A stretch of DNA of 64,000 nucleotides. Origin: Actinomadura hibisca NBRC 15177. GTDB taxonomy: Bacteria > Actinomycetota > Actinomycetes > Streptosporangiales > Streptosporangiaceae. Location: contig NZ_BCRO01000027.1 of assembly GCF_001552635.1 (NCBI RefSeq), positions 124,001-188,000 of the forward strand. The letters are read 5' to 3'. Under the pieces are notes generated by a model. It was not told where the DNA came from, made no database searches, and was given only the letters and a program-made list of their open reading frames with translations. Positions 34,265 to 44,139 of this stretch are shown here, in pieces. Both the position numbers and the translations under genes were made by a program. The first letter of the stretch is position 1. Every line of letters begins with the position of its first letter.

Positions 34265-34283
34265 CTGTATCTGACAGATACAG
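34265..34283. promoter_or_regulatory. Perfect palindrome, probable operator
   Basis: CTGTATCTG-A-CAGATACAG, nine-base arms around one base, sits about 80 bp upstream of the MobC-like start. AT content is higher than the surroundings. It probably binds a dimeric repressor of the mobilisation genes that is not in this window. Confidence 0.5.
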
Positions 34284-34357
34284 CATTACTTGCTCCGCGC
34301 CAGCGGGGACGGCTGGAGATCTTGCGATCCAACGGCAGCGCCTCCATGGCCGTCCCG

Positions 34358-34924
34358 CTACAGCGTGGGCTTCAGAGGGCGTGACGCGCCGAGTGCTCGT
34401 GTAGGCGGTGTTGATAAGGGCTCCGCCGAGGGCAGCAGTTTGCCGATGGGCATGGGTGCGTCCGCGTGGGCCAGGGCGGCGGGGGTGGCGTCGGCGACGG
34501 CCGACTGGCCTCGCCGTTCGGCCGGGTTGGCAGGTGAAGGCTCGCGGGTGGACAGCAGTCCGATCGCATGCCGCGCCCGTTCCAAGGCGTTGCTCAGCTC
34601 TTGGGCGTGGTCGACGGCTTCGGCCAGTTCGTCCCGCGCCTGGGACACGCCCAGCTCGGGGCCGTCCTCGTCGCCGCTGACCAGACGTTCGGCCTCCAGT
34701 TCCTCTTCTAGGAACTCGCCCATCTGGTCGAGCGTCTTGCCCAGGCCGTAGGCGGCTTCCGACAGGCTGCCCAAGACCACGTGGACGGTCTGTGGCTTCG
34801 TCAGGCCGTGCGGGCCAAGGGTTGCGTAGTTCAGGTTCTCGGCCTGCTCGCGCAGGTCGGACGCGAACTGTTCGGTCCGTTCGTCAGGGCGCTCACCAGT
34901 GCGAGCAGAGTGGCTTTCGTCCAT
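34358..34924 (-). CDS. Hypothetical protein of the mobilisation module
   Basis: A 188-residue acidic protein. I chose the ATG giving MDESHSARTGERPDERTEQF, with GGAG upstream. A predicted helical centre (LSEAAYGLGKTLDQMGEFLE, LGVSQARDELAEAVDHAQEL, SNALERARHAIGLL) suggests a coiled coil, and the C-terminal third is low-complexity Pro/Ala. No family recognised. It lies upstream of the MobC and relaxase genes on the same strand and likely belongs to the element. Confidence 0.65.
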   Translation of the reverse strand: MDESHSARTGERPDERTEQFASDLREQAENLNYATLGPHGLTKPQTVHVVLGSLSEAAYGLGKTLDQMGEFLEEELEAERLVSGDEDGPELGVSQARDELAEAVDHAQELSNALERARHAIGLLSTREPSPANPAERRGQSAVADATPAALAHADAPMPIGKLLPSAEPLSTPPTRALGASRPLKPTL

Positions 34925-35055
34925 GAACACGGCCTCCAGGGCAGAGATCGGCAAGGATCATGTGCGCTCCTCTCCCTCTGCGCCTCATACAAGCTTTGAG
35001 GCTGTATGACAATGTTTGCGCTCCATACTCTGCCATATGGGCAGCCGCATGAATA

Positions 35056-35081
35056 CCCTCTGCCTTTGACAGGTCAGAGGG
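35056..35081 (-). terminator. Hairpin at the end of the MFS operon
   Basis: CCCTCTGCCT pairs with AGGTCAGAGGG through ten base pairs with one bulge and a five-base loop. It overlaps the stop codon of the MFS transporter gene. Confidence 0.55.
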
Positions 35082-36336
35082 AGCCGACAAGCTTCACCGG
35101 GCTTTCGACGCCTGTTCTGAGCGCAGGCTGGCTGGAAGCCACGACCGACAGCGCCAACGCGGTAGCAGCCACCACCCCGGCCCCGACGCCGAACGCAGCC
35201 GCCCGAGTCCCGATCGTCTCCACCATGGGCCCAGCGAGCAGCAACGCGATGGGAGTCAGCGAAAAACTGCCGACGATGCCCCAACTGTTCACCCGCGCGA
35301 GCGCCTCCCCTGGAAAGGTCTTCTGTAGTTCGGTCGTCCAGAAGACGTAATAGACCGCCTGGCACATGCCGGGGATCAGCATGGCCGCTGCGACGAGTTC
35401 CCACCGTGCGCCACCTCCCAGGAACACCATCGGGATCGCGGCCGAGGCCGGCAGCATCGTTGCCACCAGGACGGGACGCCGGGGTTTCCAGCGAGCGCCG
35501 GCGAAGGCACCGATCAGCGCGCCGAGGGCCTCGCAAGCGGCGATGATCCCCCACGCTCCGGCTCCGCCGTTGCGCCGGGACAGATGCAGCGGACCGATGA
35601 TCTCGGTAAAGCAGGCCACCGCGATGATCACAACGGTGAACTGCAAGGTCATCACCCAGACCCAGCGGTGCCCGGTGAAGTGCCGCCAGCCGGTCCGCAG
35701 GTCGGCGAACGCTCTGGACCGGCCGCTTTGCCGCCGTTCGGTCCTGAGGCGGGTGATCAGCAGTGCGCTGATCGCGCAGAGGAGTCCTTTGGCGCCTGCG
35801 GCCCAGCCAGGGCCGACCAGCGTGATCACCAGTCCGGACGAGGAGAGGCCGATCAGAAGCCCCGCCGAGTCCGCCTTGCTGATCAGTGCGTTGCCCGTCT
35901 GCCGGTCACCGTCGTCCAGCAGGTCGGCGATGACGCTGCGGATGGTCGGCAGGAACAGCGCCGTGGCGATCCCTGACAGCAGCGCCAGCGCGCACAACAG
36001 GGGCAGCGGCGCGTTACCGACCAGGAAGCAGATGCCCAGTGCCGACCACGTGAGGCACGCGAGGATCTCTGCGGCCGCGAGGACATGATGCCGCTTGAAG
36101 CGATCACCGATGATGCCGCCGGCGAGGATGAGCAGCGCCGGTGCCGCTTTGCAAGCCAGCACGATCGAGATCGCCCCGGGGCTGTAGCCCAGCCCTTTGA
36201 CGCCCCACAGCAGGGCGACCTGCCCGAAGCCCACTCCTGCCGAGGAGAACAGGCGCGCAACGAACAGCGGGCTGACGGCGGGGTTTTTGACCAGGCGGGC
36301 TGTCGGCGAAGCGGCCCGTGCGCGCATCGACGTCAC
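35074..36336 (-). CDS. MFS transporter
   Basis: A 420-residue membrane protein of the major facilitator superfamily (MFS_3/enterobactin-exporter type) with about twelve hydrophobic segments, for example VALLWGVKGLGYSPGAISIV, PALLILAGGIIGDRFKRHHV and LPLLCALALLSGIATALFL. GGIIGDRFKRHH is the conserved loop between helices 2 and 3. GTG start overlaps the stop of the peptidase gene, so the two are translationally coupled. Export of a peptide or drug-like compound is likely; the substrate is unknown. Confidence 0.9.
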   Translation of the reverse strand: MTSMRARAASPTARLVKNPAVSPLFVARLFSSAGVGFGQVALLWGVKGLGYSPGAISIVLACKAAPALLILAGGIIGDRFKRHHVLAAAEILACLTWSALGICFLVGNAPLPLLCALALLSGIATALFLPTIRSVIADLLDDGDRQTGNALISKADSAGLLIGLSSSGLVITLVGPGWAAGAKGLLCAISALLITRLRTERRQSGRSRAFADLRTGWRHFTGHRWVWVMTLQFTVVIIAVACFTEIIGPLHLSRRNGGAGAWGIIAACEALGALIGAFAGARWKPRRPVLVATMLPASAAIPMVFLGGGARWELVAAAMLIPGMCQAVYYVFWTTELQKTFPGEALARVNSWGIVGSFSLTPIALLLAGPMVETIGTRAAAFGVGAGVVAATALALSVVASSQPALRTGVESPVKLVGSL

Positions 36337-38141
36337 CGTGCGGGCTCCTTGAGGTGTTCGATGAGGAAGCGGGCGATCTCGCTGTAGGCGCGCAGCTCGT
36401 TCTCCCGGATGGCGAACCCGTGGCCTTCGTCGGGGAAGACGTCGTAGCGGACTTCGACGCCACGTTCGCGCAACCGGGTGACGAGCTGGTCGGATTCGGC
36501 TTGCGGCACCCGGGGATCGCGGGCTCCTTGCAGGACGAACAGCGGCGCGGTGATGGCGTCGGCATAGGTGACCGGAGAACGCCGCAGCAGGCTCTCCGCG
36601 TCGGTGTCGGGGTCACCCAGGACCGTGGCCACGAAGGTCTTCCAGGTGGGCGGGGACGCCTGAGCGAGGGTGACCAGGTTGGTGGGGCCGCAGATGGAGA
36701 CTCCGGCCGCCCAAGGCCCTGGCAGCCTGGCCAAGCAGGACAGTGCGGCGAATCCGCCGTAGGAGGCGCCCATGGTCGCAATGCGGCTGACGTCGATGCC
36801 GGGCACCTCGGCCAGGTAACGGACCGCGTGTTCGAGGTCGTCGAGGTCGATGCCGCCCCAGTTGCGGTAGATGAGCTTCTGGTGGGCGCTGCCGTACCCG
36901 GTGGAGCCGGCGATGTTGGGTGCGAAGATCGCCACGCCCTGGTCGAGCAGATGCTGATAGAGGCCGGAGCGCGTGTAACCAGGACGTTCTTGGGCCTCGG
37001 GGCCGCCGTGGATCGAGAGCAGGACGGGGTGCGGGCCGGGCGTGGCGGGCCGGTACAGCAGAGCATGCACCTCCCGGCCTCCCGATGCGGGATAGGCGAC
37101 CATTTCGGGCTCGACAGGGGTCACGGTGCGCAGGGCGGGCGGACGGGTGTCCGTCAGGTAACGGAATCCGCCGTTCAGGTCGAGAACGGCGATCTCGGCG
37201 GGACGGGTGGCCGCGTCGATCAGCATCACCGCCGTCCGGCCGTCGGCCGCCATCTCCAGCGCGGTGACGACACCGGGCGGCACACCGGGATGAACGAAGG
37301 AGACGCCGTGATGACGCAGGTGGAGCACCGAGCGTCCGGCTTGGTTGACCGTCCATGCCAGGGTCTCGCCACCGACGTCCAGGAGCTCGATGTCCCAGTC
37401 GTGCTGAGCGACGGGCTGGAGGTCATCGTCGGTCAAGGAGTAATGGGCGGCGGCGGTGAACTCGCTCCACAGATCTGTCAGGAGGTAGAAGCCGGTCGAG
37501 TCGGCCTTCCAGGAGCCGGGGTCGAAAACGCCCTCGCTATGGCGCTCGGTGACGCAGACGGGTATGGAGCCGGGGTCGGCGAGGTCGATGAGATAGGCCG
37601 CGATGTCGGTGTTGGACCGGAATCCTGCGGCCAGCAGCCACTTCCCGTTCGGCGAGACCCCTGCCGGCTCGAACACCACCCCGTCCGGCGGAACGATGCG
37701 CCGCTCCTCCTGATCGGCCAGGTCACGAACGAGGAGGTCTTGGACGGCGGGGTCGCGGTCGTTGGCGGCGTAGGCCAGATACCGACCCGTCGCGTCGAAA
37801 GGCACAGGCGCCAACACCCGCTGGCACTCCGGCCCGGTACTGATGTCGACGGGCTCGCCGCCGTCGAGCCCGACGCGGTAGAGCCGGTACTGCTCGTCGC
37901 CCTCGCGGTCGGCGGTGAACACCAGTTCCTTGGCGTCGGGCGACCAGGCGATCTGCCGTACGGAACGTCCGGCGAGTCCGGCGACCTTACACGGCCGACC
38001 CCCGTCGAGCGGGGATACCCACAGGTCGTAGTTCCCGTCGGCGTTGCTGGAGTAGGCCACCAGAGTGCCGTCCGGTGCGAGCGCCAAGGCGGATTGGAAG
38101 CGCTGCCGTGGAACGAAGTCCAGATACTGAGGCTGGGGCAT
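36333..38141 (-). CDS. S9-family prolyl oligopeptidase-like serine peptidase
   Basis: A 602-residue peptidase. The N-terminal 340 residues form a beta-propeller (repeats such as VAYSSNADGNYDLWVSPLDG and ELVFTADREGDEQYRLYRV). The C-terminal alpha/beta-hydrolase carries the triad: Ser in MGASYGGFAAL, Asp in VLQGARDPRVP, His in FPDEGHGFAI. I chose the ATG giving MPQPQYLDFVPRQRF. No signal peptide, so it is cytosolic. It lies between a LuxR-type regulator (19 bp upstream) and a coupled MFS exporter, which suggests breakdown plus efflux of a bioactive peptide or amino-acyl compound. Confidence 0.92.
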   Translation of the reverse strand: MPQPQYLDFVPRQRFQSALALAPDGTLVAYSSNADGNYDLWVSPLDGGRPCKVAGLAGRSVRQIAWSPDAKELVFTADREGDEQYRLYRVGLDGGEPVDISTGPECQRVLAPVPFDATGRYLAYAANDRDPAVQDLLVRDLADQEERRIVPPDGVVFEPAGVSPNGKWLLAAGFRSNTDIAAYLIDLADPGSIPVCVTERHSEGVFDPGSWKADSTGFYLLTDLWSEFTAAAHYSLTDDDLQPVAQHDWDIELLDVGGETLAWTVNQAGRSVLHLRHHGVSFVHPGVPPGVVTALEMAADGRTAVMLIDAATRPAEIAVLDLNGGFRYLTDTRPPALRTVTPVEPEMVAYPASGGREVHALLYRPATPGPHPVLLSIHGGPEAQERPGYTRSGLYQHLLDQGVAIFAPNIAGSTGYGSAHQKLIYRNWGGIDLDDLEHAVRYLAEVPGIDVSRIATMGASYGGFAALSCLARLPGPWAAGVSICGPTNLVTLAQASPPTWKTFVATVLGDPDTDAESLLRRSPVTYADAITAPLFVLQGARDPRVPQAESDQLVTRLRERGVEVRYDVFPDEGHGFAIRENELRAYSEIARFLIEHLKEPAR

Positions 38142-38160
38142 CCGGGGTTGCCTTTCGGTT

Positions 38161-39222
38161 CTAGTCGATCCAGCCACGGCGCACCGCGGCCGCTCCGGCG
38201 GCGAAGCGGGTCTCCACGCCGAGTTCTTCGCGGATGGCGGTGATGTGCCGACGCACGGTGGTGACGCTCAGCCTCAGGCGACGGGCGATGCCCTCGTCGT
38301 CCAGGCCGCGCACGAGCAGTTGCAGGATCGTCTTCTGCTGAGCGTTCAACGGTCCTGCGGCCTTCTCCTCGCCGAAGGGGACCGCCCGCTCCCACAACAG
38401 CTCGAAGTACTCGCGCAACGCCGCGACGATGACCGGCGACCGCAGCAGCAGTGCACCCGACATGCCGGTCGGGGTCAGTGGGATCAGCGCGACCGCCTCG
38501 TCGGCGAGCTTCATCTTCATGCCGACGCGCGGCAACAGCCGAGCCTGCTCACCGCTGGCGACAGCTGCCTCGATCGTCCGGGCGCCCACGGGGTGCTCGG
38601 CGCACTTGTTCTCGTAGATGGCGCGACAGCGGACCTGGCCTTCGAAGGCGGGCAGCGGCGCGAAGCCGGTCGATTCCTCGACCGGTGTCTCCAGGACGTA
38701 GTTGTCGAGCGTGAGCCAGTCGTGCCGGGCGGCGTTGATCAGGGCGTAGGACAGGCGACTGATCTCATCCCGGTCCGTGACGACCTGGACCAGCCGGTCC
38801 GCCGATCCGCTGGTGGCCGAAGGCGGCGTGCGCGACGCCTCGGACAGACGGCGATATCCAGTGAGGAGGCGCTCCTGGTCGGCGATCAGATGCCGCGCCA
38901 TCTCGGACAGGACGCCCTGCAGGGCCAGGTCCGGCGGGGCCGGGATCAGCCGCGGTGGCATCGCCGGCCCGTCCGGACGGACATGAGCCATGCCGCAGGC
39001 GGTCAGTGCTTCGATGGGTTCCGGTCCGCCGAGGAGATCGGGTGCGTCCTCGTGCGGGCATCCGTCCTCGGCCAGCAGCCGAGCGTAGGATTTGAGCAGT
39101 TCGTCGGGGACGACGCCTTCCAGCAGCCGCCGGGCCGTCTCTTCGATCTTCGCCTCCGCTGCACGTTGTGACAACAGAACGTCATTGAACACAGCGGAGA
39201 GTAACAAGGCTTTCAAGATCAC
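38161..39222 (-). CDS. LuxR-type HTH regulator
   Basis: A 353-residue regulator. The C-terminal helix-turn-helix is of the LuxR/GerE class: LNAQQKTILQLLVRGLDDEG, IARRLRLSVTTVRRHITAIR. The N-terminal region resembles the TrmB-like sensor half of actinomycete regulators in this class (LLEGVVPDELLKSYARLL, with GYRRLSEASRT in the middle). GTG start is tentative. Probable first gene of a LuxR/S9 peptidase/MFS operon that it should control. Confidence 0.85.
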   Translation of the reverse strand: MILKALLLSAVFNDVLLSQRAAEAKIEETARRLLEGVVPDELLKSYARLLAEDGCPHEDAPDLLGGPEPIEALTACGMAHVRPDGPAMPPRLIPAPPDLALQGVLSEMARHLIADQERLLTGYRRLSEASRTPPSATSGSADRLVQVVTDRDEISRLSYALINAARHDWLTLDNYVLETPVEESTGFAPLPAFEGQVRCRAIYENKCAEHPVGARTIEAAVASGEQARLLPRVGMKMKLADEAVALIPLTPTGMSGALLLRSPVIVAALREYFELLWERAVPFGEEKAAGPLNAQQKTILQLLVRGLDDEGIARRLRLSVTTVRRHITAIREELGVETRFAAGAAAVRRGWID

Positions 39223-39493
39223 GGGAACTTCCCACCACGCCTTGCGCCGTCAGCGTGCTCGGGGGCAAAGCGGCGATCACTCGTCGTCAGTGATGAGAAC
39301 TCGTCATGACCTCCCGCGTTAGGTGGCGTCCCTGCGGAACACCCGCTCCCGCAGGCGTTCTCGTATAGACCACGCTGCACTCTCCTCCCGGCCCAGCTCG
39401 ACCACTTTTCGTCTTGGCGATTTCGATCAGTGTCGCTGACCTGGGCTTTCGTGTTCCATGAGGCTCAGTGATCGAGCAACGCGAGGAGTCACG

Positions 39494-40090
39494 ATGATCA
39501 ACCCGCCGCACGGACTCACCACTGCCGGCCACAGGCGCACCGGTTCCGACACCCCAACGGACTCCGCCCTCTCCAGCCCGACCGGACAACGGCTTCTGCG
39601 TGACATCGCGCGTCCGGTGCACAGCGGCATCGTGGGCACGTTCGCCAACGACTGGTTGCGCGAGGCGTTCCTCGAAGCGCTCATCGCCGACGAACGCCTA
39701 CCCGACGTCGTCGCCACCCGCCACGACCTGGACCGCATCTTCTGCGGCCAGTCCAGCAGCATCGCGTTCAGTGCATTCGCCGACCGTCTCCAGGTTTTTC
39801 CGACCCTGGAAGAGACGATCGAACACCTTGAAGCCAAAGCGGACAACCTCCGCGCAGGTCAGAGCGCGCCGACGACCGTGTGGTTCGCTGTGCCAGGCAA
39901 CGACACCGACGTGATCAGCCAGACCATCGAGTACTGGTCCGGCCTCGACCTCACCGTCCTTTTCCTTGGCTTCTGGCCCCACGGTTCCAACCGACACCCA
40001 CGCCCCGCCCGCAGCCCCGCCTTTCCTTCCGAGCCGTTCATCGCCCGGTCGCTCAATGACTCGATCGCTCTTCTCCAAGCAGGCGGCTAG
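39494..40090 (+). CDS. Hypothetical protein
   Basis: A 198-residue protein. ATG ([20 protein letters not shown]) follows a clear GAGGAG six bases upstream. It contains [20 protein letters not shown], an alpha/beta-like centre ([20 protein letters not shown]) and [21 protein letters not shown] do not recognise the family. It is divergent from the LuxR operon across 270 bp that show no gene, and stands directly before the ATPase remnant. Confidence 0.6.
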   Translation: MINPPHGLTTAGHRRTGSDTPTDSALSSPTGQRLLRDIARPVHSGIVGTFANDWLREAFLEALIADERLPDVVATRHDLDRIFCGQSSSIAFSAFADRLQVFPTLEETIEHLEAKADNLRAGQSAPTTVWFAVPGNDTDVISQTIEYWSGLDLTVLFLGFWPHGSNRHPRPARSPAFPSEPFIARSLNDSIALLQAGG

Positions 40091-40152
40091 GCCTGGCTGC
40101 GCCTGCAAGCGTTCTGGACCCCGGGGGTGGGCACGAGCCGGGCCCGGGGACG

Positions 40153-41600
40153 GTGCCGCTCGCCCGCGCCATGGCCGAGTGCATGACCGTGACGATCGGC
40201 GACGACGGTGCTCCGCAGGGCGACCCCACCGAGACGGCGCTGGTCGAGGGGGCCGCAGGCCTCGGCGCCCCGCTGGACGCGGCCGAGCGGGACGGGCGGC
40301 GGCGCGCCCTGTTCCGCGAAGCGCGGGAGGCGGTGGCCGCCATGGCGCGGCGGGACCTGCGGGTCCTGACGATCGCCGTCCGGACCTGTCCGGCGTCCCG
40401 GTCCGGCGCGAGGACGCCGAGCGGGCGCTGCGGCTGCTCGGCCTGGTGGGCCTGTACGACCCGCCGCGCCCCGAGGTCGCCGACGCGGTGCGCCGCTGCC
40501 ACACCGCCGGGATCCGCGTGCACGTGGTGACCGGCGACAACGGCGACACCGCCGCCGCGGTGGCGCGCGAGGTCGGCATCGGGCGGCCGCGGCTGCGCGT
40601 GGTGCCCGACGCCGAGACGATCCAGGATCACCAGCTCGACGAGCTGCTCGCCGAGGACACCGAGATCGTCTTCGCCCGCTCGGCGCCCGAGACCAAGCTC
40701 CGCATCGCCGACGCGCTGCGCGCCCGGGGCCAGATCGTGGCGATGACGGGCGACGGCGTCAGCGACGCCCCGGCCCTGCACCGCGCCCACATCGGCGTCG
40801 CCATGGGCCGGTCGGGGACCGACGTCGCGCGGGAGGCCGCGACGATGGTCCTCACCGACGACGACTTCGCCACCATCGTCACCGCCGTCGAGTCCGGCCG
40901 CCGGGTCTACGACAACGTGCGCAAGTTCATCGTCTACATCTTCGCGCACGCCGTGCCGGAGATCGTCCCGTTCCTGGTGTTCGCGCTCAGCGGTGGCTTG
41001 GTGCCGCTGCCGCTCACCGTGATGCAGATCCTGGCCATCGACCTGGGCACCGAGACCCTCCCGGCGCTGGCGCTGGGCCGCGAGCCGGCCGAACCGGGCG
41101 CGATGTCCAGACCGCCGCGGCGCGCCTCGCAGGGCATCATCTCCCGGGACATGCTGGTGCGGGCGTGGGGATACATGGGGCTGGTCTCCGGCGCGCTCGT
41201 CATGGCCGCGTTCTTCTACGTGCTGTGGCGGGCCGGCTGGCACCCCGGCGACCCGACCGGGCCGGGCGACCCGCTGCACCACGCCTACCTGGTCGCGACC
41301 ACCGCGACCTTCGCCGGGATCGTGATGTACCAGGTCGGCACCGCGCTGGCCGCCCGCACCGACCGCGCCTCCCTGCGGCGGACCGGTCTGTTCAGCAATC
41401 CGCTGCTGCTGGCGGGCATCGCGTTCGAGCTGGTCTTCACCGCCGTGCTCGTCTACGTGCCGCCGGTCCAGAAGCTGTTCGGCACCGCGGCGCTGCCCGC
41501 CGACGTGCTGCTGCTCATCGCGACCTTCCCCGTCATCGTCTGGGGCACCGACGAGCTGCGCCGCTGGGCGCTGCGCCGCCGAACCGAGCAGCCGTCCTGA
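40153..41600 (+). pseudogene. Truncated, frameshifted P-type cation ATPase
   Basis: The 5' portion reads [20 protein letters not shown] and [20 protein letters not shown], the nucleotide-binding domain. Around 40385-40400 the frame changes to [20 protein letters not shown] and then follows the family: [37 protein letters not shown] and the six C-terminal membrane segments to the stop. The N-terminal half, with the actuator domain and the phosphorylated DKTGT Asp, is absent. It resembles Ca2+/Na+,K+-type (P2) pumps. Without the Asp it cannot pump. Confidence 0.82.
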
Positions 41601-41625
41601 GCAGGAGACATTCCGCGGCAGGCCC

Positions 41626-43530
41626 CTACGGGCGATGCGATGAGAGTTCGTCGGGGGTCTTGCCGCTGTCGAGCCACATCTCGCTCGGGATGATGCCCGC
41701 ACGGCCCAACACGCGCTTCCAGGCGAGCTCTCTGCCTTCGGTTCCCAAAGCGCGGCTCACGGCGCGCAGAGCCGTGGCCAGAGCGTGGGGATCCTGGGCG
41801 AGTCCGCCCCTGACCAGGGGGTGGGCGGCTTGTTCGGCTTCGAGGTCATCGGCGAGGCGTTCGGCGATCGGACTCCGGTAAGCCTCGTCCAAGCGGTAGT
41901 CCTTGGTCAGGACGTGGATACGGCCAGAGTGGACTCGGCGGGCCAGTCCCGCGACCTCTGGCTTGCTGTTGGGTCCTGTCGGCAACGAGCGGTAGATCTC
42001 GTCGAATTCCGGATCGGTCATTACCGCAAGGGCGAGTTTGATCAGTTCGAAGCGCTGCCACGCCTCGTCAAACGGGTCGGTGCCCATCGCGAGCGCTTCG
42101 CGGAGAACCGGTTCGAGGAACTGGTACAGGCGGGAGGGATCAGAGGGGGATTCCGGATAGGCCTCGTCGGACCGCAGCACAGCGACGAGCGACTCGCGTC
42201 GGCCATGGTGCGGGTTGATCCGGCTAGCGAAAAGCATCTGCCTCAGCAGGCTGTAGCGCTGTGCGGCGACGGCGGCGGTCCCGGCCGAGTACAGCAGGGC
42301 GGTACCGGCGAGCGTTCTCACCCTCAGCAGCCGGGTGAGCCCGCTTCCGCGGGTCGGGGTGGCGAAACGCTCCAGCTCGTCGAGCCACCAGGCGCCGGTG
42401 TTCTCATCGCCCCAGTACGCCAGGGTCGCCACCAGACCACAGCAGATCGTGCTCGCTTCCTCGACGCGAGCAAGGATCGCCTCGTAGTCACCGTCGGTCA
42501 CGTTCGAGTGGTAGTCGGGCAGGCGGAAGTCGGCGTGCTCGTGCAAGCGGGTGAACTCTTTGCGCACCGTGTCATGCAGGCCGATGGCGACGCGGCCTCC
42601 GGACAGTTCGCGCTTGGCGGTCTCAACCGCGATCGACAGGGTCAGCGGGTGTCGCGCCTTGCGGGTGCGCAGCGCGTCCACGGCGTCGACGAGCTGGCCG
42701 AATCCGGTGTCGGCGTCGGCTGAGACCAGCACGCCCTTCTTCAAGGTTCGCAGTTCCGCGGCCTGGTGGGTCACCGGGCCGGGTTCCATCCACGCCAGGG
42801 TGAGCCGGCCGGAGTAGTGGACGGCGACGGCCCCGCGCAGCGCGGGATCGTAGACCGACGACCAGCCGGCGATGATCAGTCCGTAGTCCTCCAGGATACG
42901 CTCCAGCAGCTTCAGCGTGCCGGGGGCGTAGGTCGCGAGCTCGTCGGTGGTGTTGAGCATGGAGGTGGGGTTGAGGTAGTCGCCGTGCAGGTGCACCACG
43001 CAGCACTCCAGCGTGTGCAGCGGCGCCATGCCCGCCACGTCGGCGGGTGAGGCGATCACGGTCGGCTCGATGCCCTCGGCCCGCAGCGCCTGTTCGACCA
43101 GGCGGTCGAAGTTCAACGTCACGATCACTTTGACCGTGCCCGTCCGGACGAGCCGCGCGATTGCCCGGTGCGCGACGGTCGGCTGCTTGCGGCCTGCTTC
43201 CACGTCTTCGGCCGAGGGCTCGAAGTAGTCCTTCAACAACCGCTGGCGCTCCAGCGGTGTGGGGGCGAGCTTTTCCAGCAGCGTCTCGTACCGAGGCGGC
43301 TCGTCGTAGCGGTCCTCGTACCATCGGACGGGATCGTCGGGGCTGTCGCCCTGCACCTCGGCCAGGCGGGTGATCAGGTCGATCAGGACCCCCCACGCGG
43401 TGGGGATCCCGCTCGGGGCCGACACTCCCGCGCCCAGGAGCAGGGCGTACGCGCCGGGGCTGGAATGCAGCGAGAAAGCCATGCTCAGCAGGGCTTCCTC
43501 GTCGCGCAGTGATCGCGTCATGACGGTCAT
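41626..43530 (-). CDS. SIR2-domain protein, candidate phage-defence effector
   Basis: A 634-residue protein with an N-terminal SIR2-like NAD-binding domain: LLLGAGVSAPSGIPTAWGVL near residues 31-50, TLNFDRLVEQAL at 138-149, and HLHGDYLNPTSM at 180-191. These are the GAG.S, T.N.D and HG motifs of the SIR2_2 group that includes NAD-degrading defence proteins. The remaining 350 residues are mostly helical and unfamiliar. No zinc-binding Cys cluster is visible, so it is unlikely to be a protein deacetylase. ATG at 43530 or 43521 could start it. It stands alone in a patch of decayed genes. Confidence 0.82.
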   Translation of the reverse strand: MTVMTRSLRDEEALLSMAFSLHSSPGAYALLLGAGVSAPSGIPTAWGVLIDLITRLAEVQGDSPDDPVRWYEDRYDEPPRYETLLEKLAPTPLERQRLLKDYFEPSAEDVEAGRKQPTVAHRAIARLVRTGTVKVIVTLNFDRLVEQALRAEGIEPTVIASPADVAGMAPLHTLECCVVHLHGDYLNPTSMLNTTDELATYAPGTLKLLERILEDYGLIIAGWSSVYDPALRGAVAVHYSGRLTLAWMEPGPVTHQAAELRTLKKGVLVSADADTGFGQLVDAVDALRTRKARHPLTLSIAVETAKRELSGGRVAIGLHDTVRKEFTRLHEHADFRLPDYHSNVTDGDYEAILARVEEASTICCGLVATLAYWGDENTGAWWLDELERFATPTRGSGLTRLLRVRTLAGTALLYSAGTAAVAAQRYSLLRQMLFASRINPHHGRRESLVAVLRSDEAYPESPSDPSRLYQFLEPVLREALAMGTDPFDEAWQRFELIKLALAVMTDPEFDEIYRSLPTGPNSKPEVAGLARRVHSGRIHVLTKDYRLDEAYRSPIAERLADDLEAEQAAHPLVRGGLAQDPHALATALRAVSRALGTEGRELAWKRVLGRAGIIPSEMWLDSGKTPDELSSHRP

Positions 43531-43555
43531 GGTACCGAAAAACCTAACGTTGTAC

Positions 43556-43639
43556 TCACATTGAGAATATCTTTTCCAGGGGTTCCCTCTCGGAGGCCTC
43601 CCGCAGCAGCGCCCGTTCGTGGGCTTCGCGGAACCGACC
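43556..43639 (-). pseudogene. Tail of an unidentified gene
   Basis: A short minus-strand frame, GRFREAHERALLREASEREP followed by LEKIFSM and a stop, looks like the C terminus of a helical protein. No start or upstream body remains. Confidence 0.3.
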
Positions 43640-43666
43640 TCAGGAGACGACGCAGTCAGACGGAGT

Positions 43667-44135
43667 TCAGCTGCACAACAGCACCGCGGCCCCGTTGACA
43701 TGGTCGTCCGCCAGGTCGCGCAGCGCGCGGTCGGCGTCGTCCAGCGCGTACGGCACCGTCCAGACCCGCAGCGGCAGCCGTCCGGCCAGCCGCAGGAACT
43801 CCTCGCCGTCGGCCCGCGTGTTGGCGGTGACCGAGCGCACCTGCCGCTCCTGGAACAGGTGCCGCTGGTAGTCCAGCGGTGGCACGTCGCTAAGGTGGAT
43901 GCCCGCGATCGCCAGGGTGCCGCTGCGGTCCAGCCGCTCCAGCGCGGCCGGGACCAGCTCCCCGGCGGGCGCGAACACGATCGCCGAGTCCAGCGGCTCG
44001 GGCGCGGGGTCGAAAGAGTCGCCCGCGGACGCGGCCCCCCAGGTCGAGCGCGAGCCGCCGCGCCTGGGGAGCGCGCGTGAACACGTGCACGGTCGCCCCT
44101 TGAGCCAGCGCGATCTGGGCCGCCGCCGAGCGAGG
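43667..44135 (-). pseudogene. Remnant of a zinc-type alcohol dehydrogenase (MDR family)
   Basis: The upstream piece [20 protein letters not shown] and ARRLALDLG is the NADP-binding Rossmann segment. After a frame change near 44040 it continues as [40 protein letters not shown] and the normal C-terminal end. The N-terminal catalytic domain is missing. Confidence 0.68.
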
Positions 44136-44139
44136 GCGG

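Noticed and set aside
34290..34318. A CRISPR-like sequence (TTGCTCCGCGCCAGCGGGG) near the mobilisation genes
   Set aside because: Single copy, with no partner at 60-62 bases on either side.
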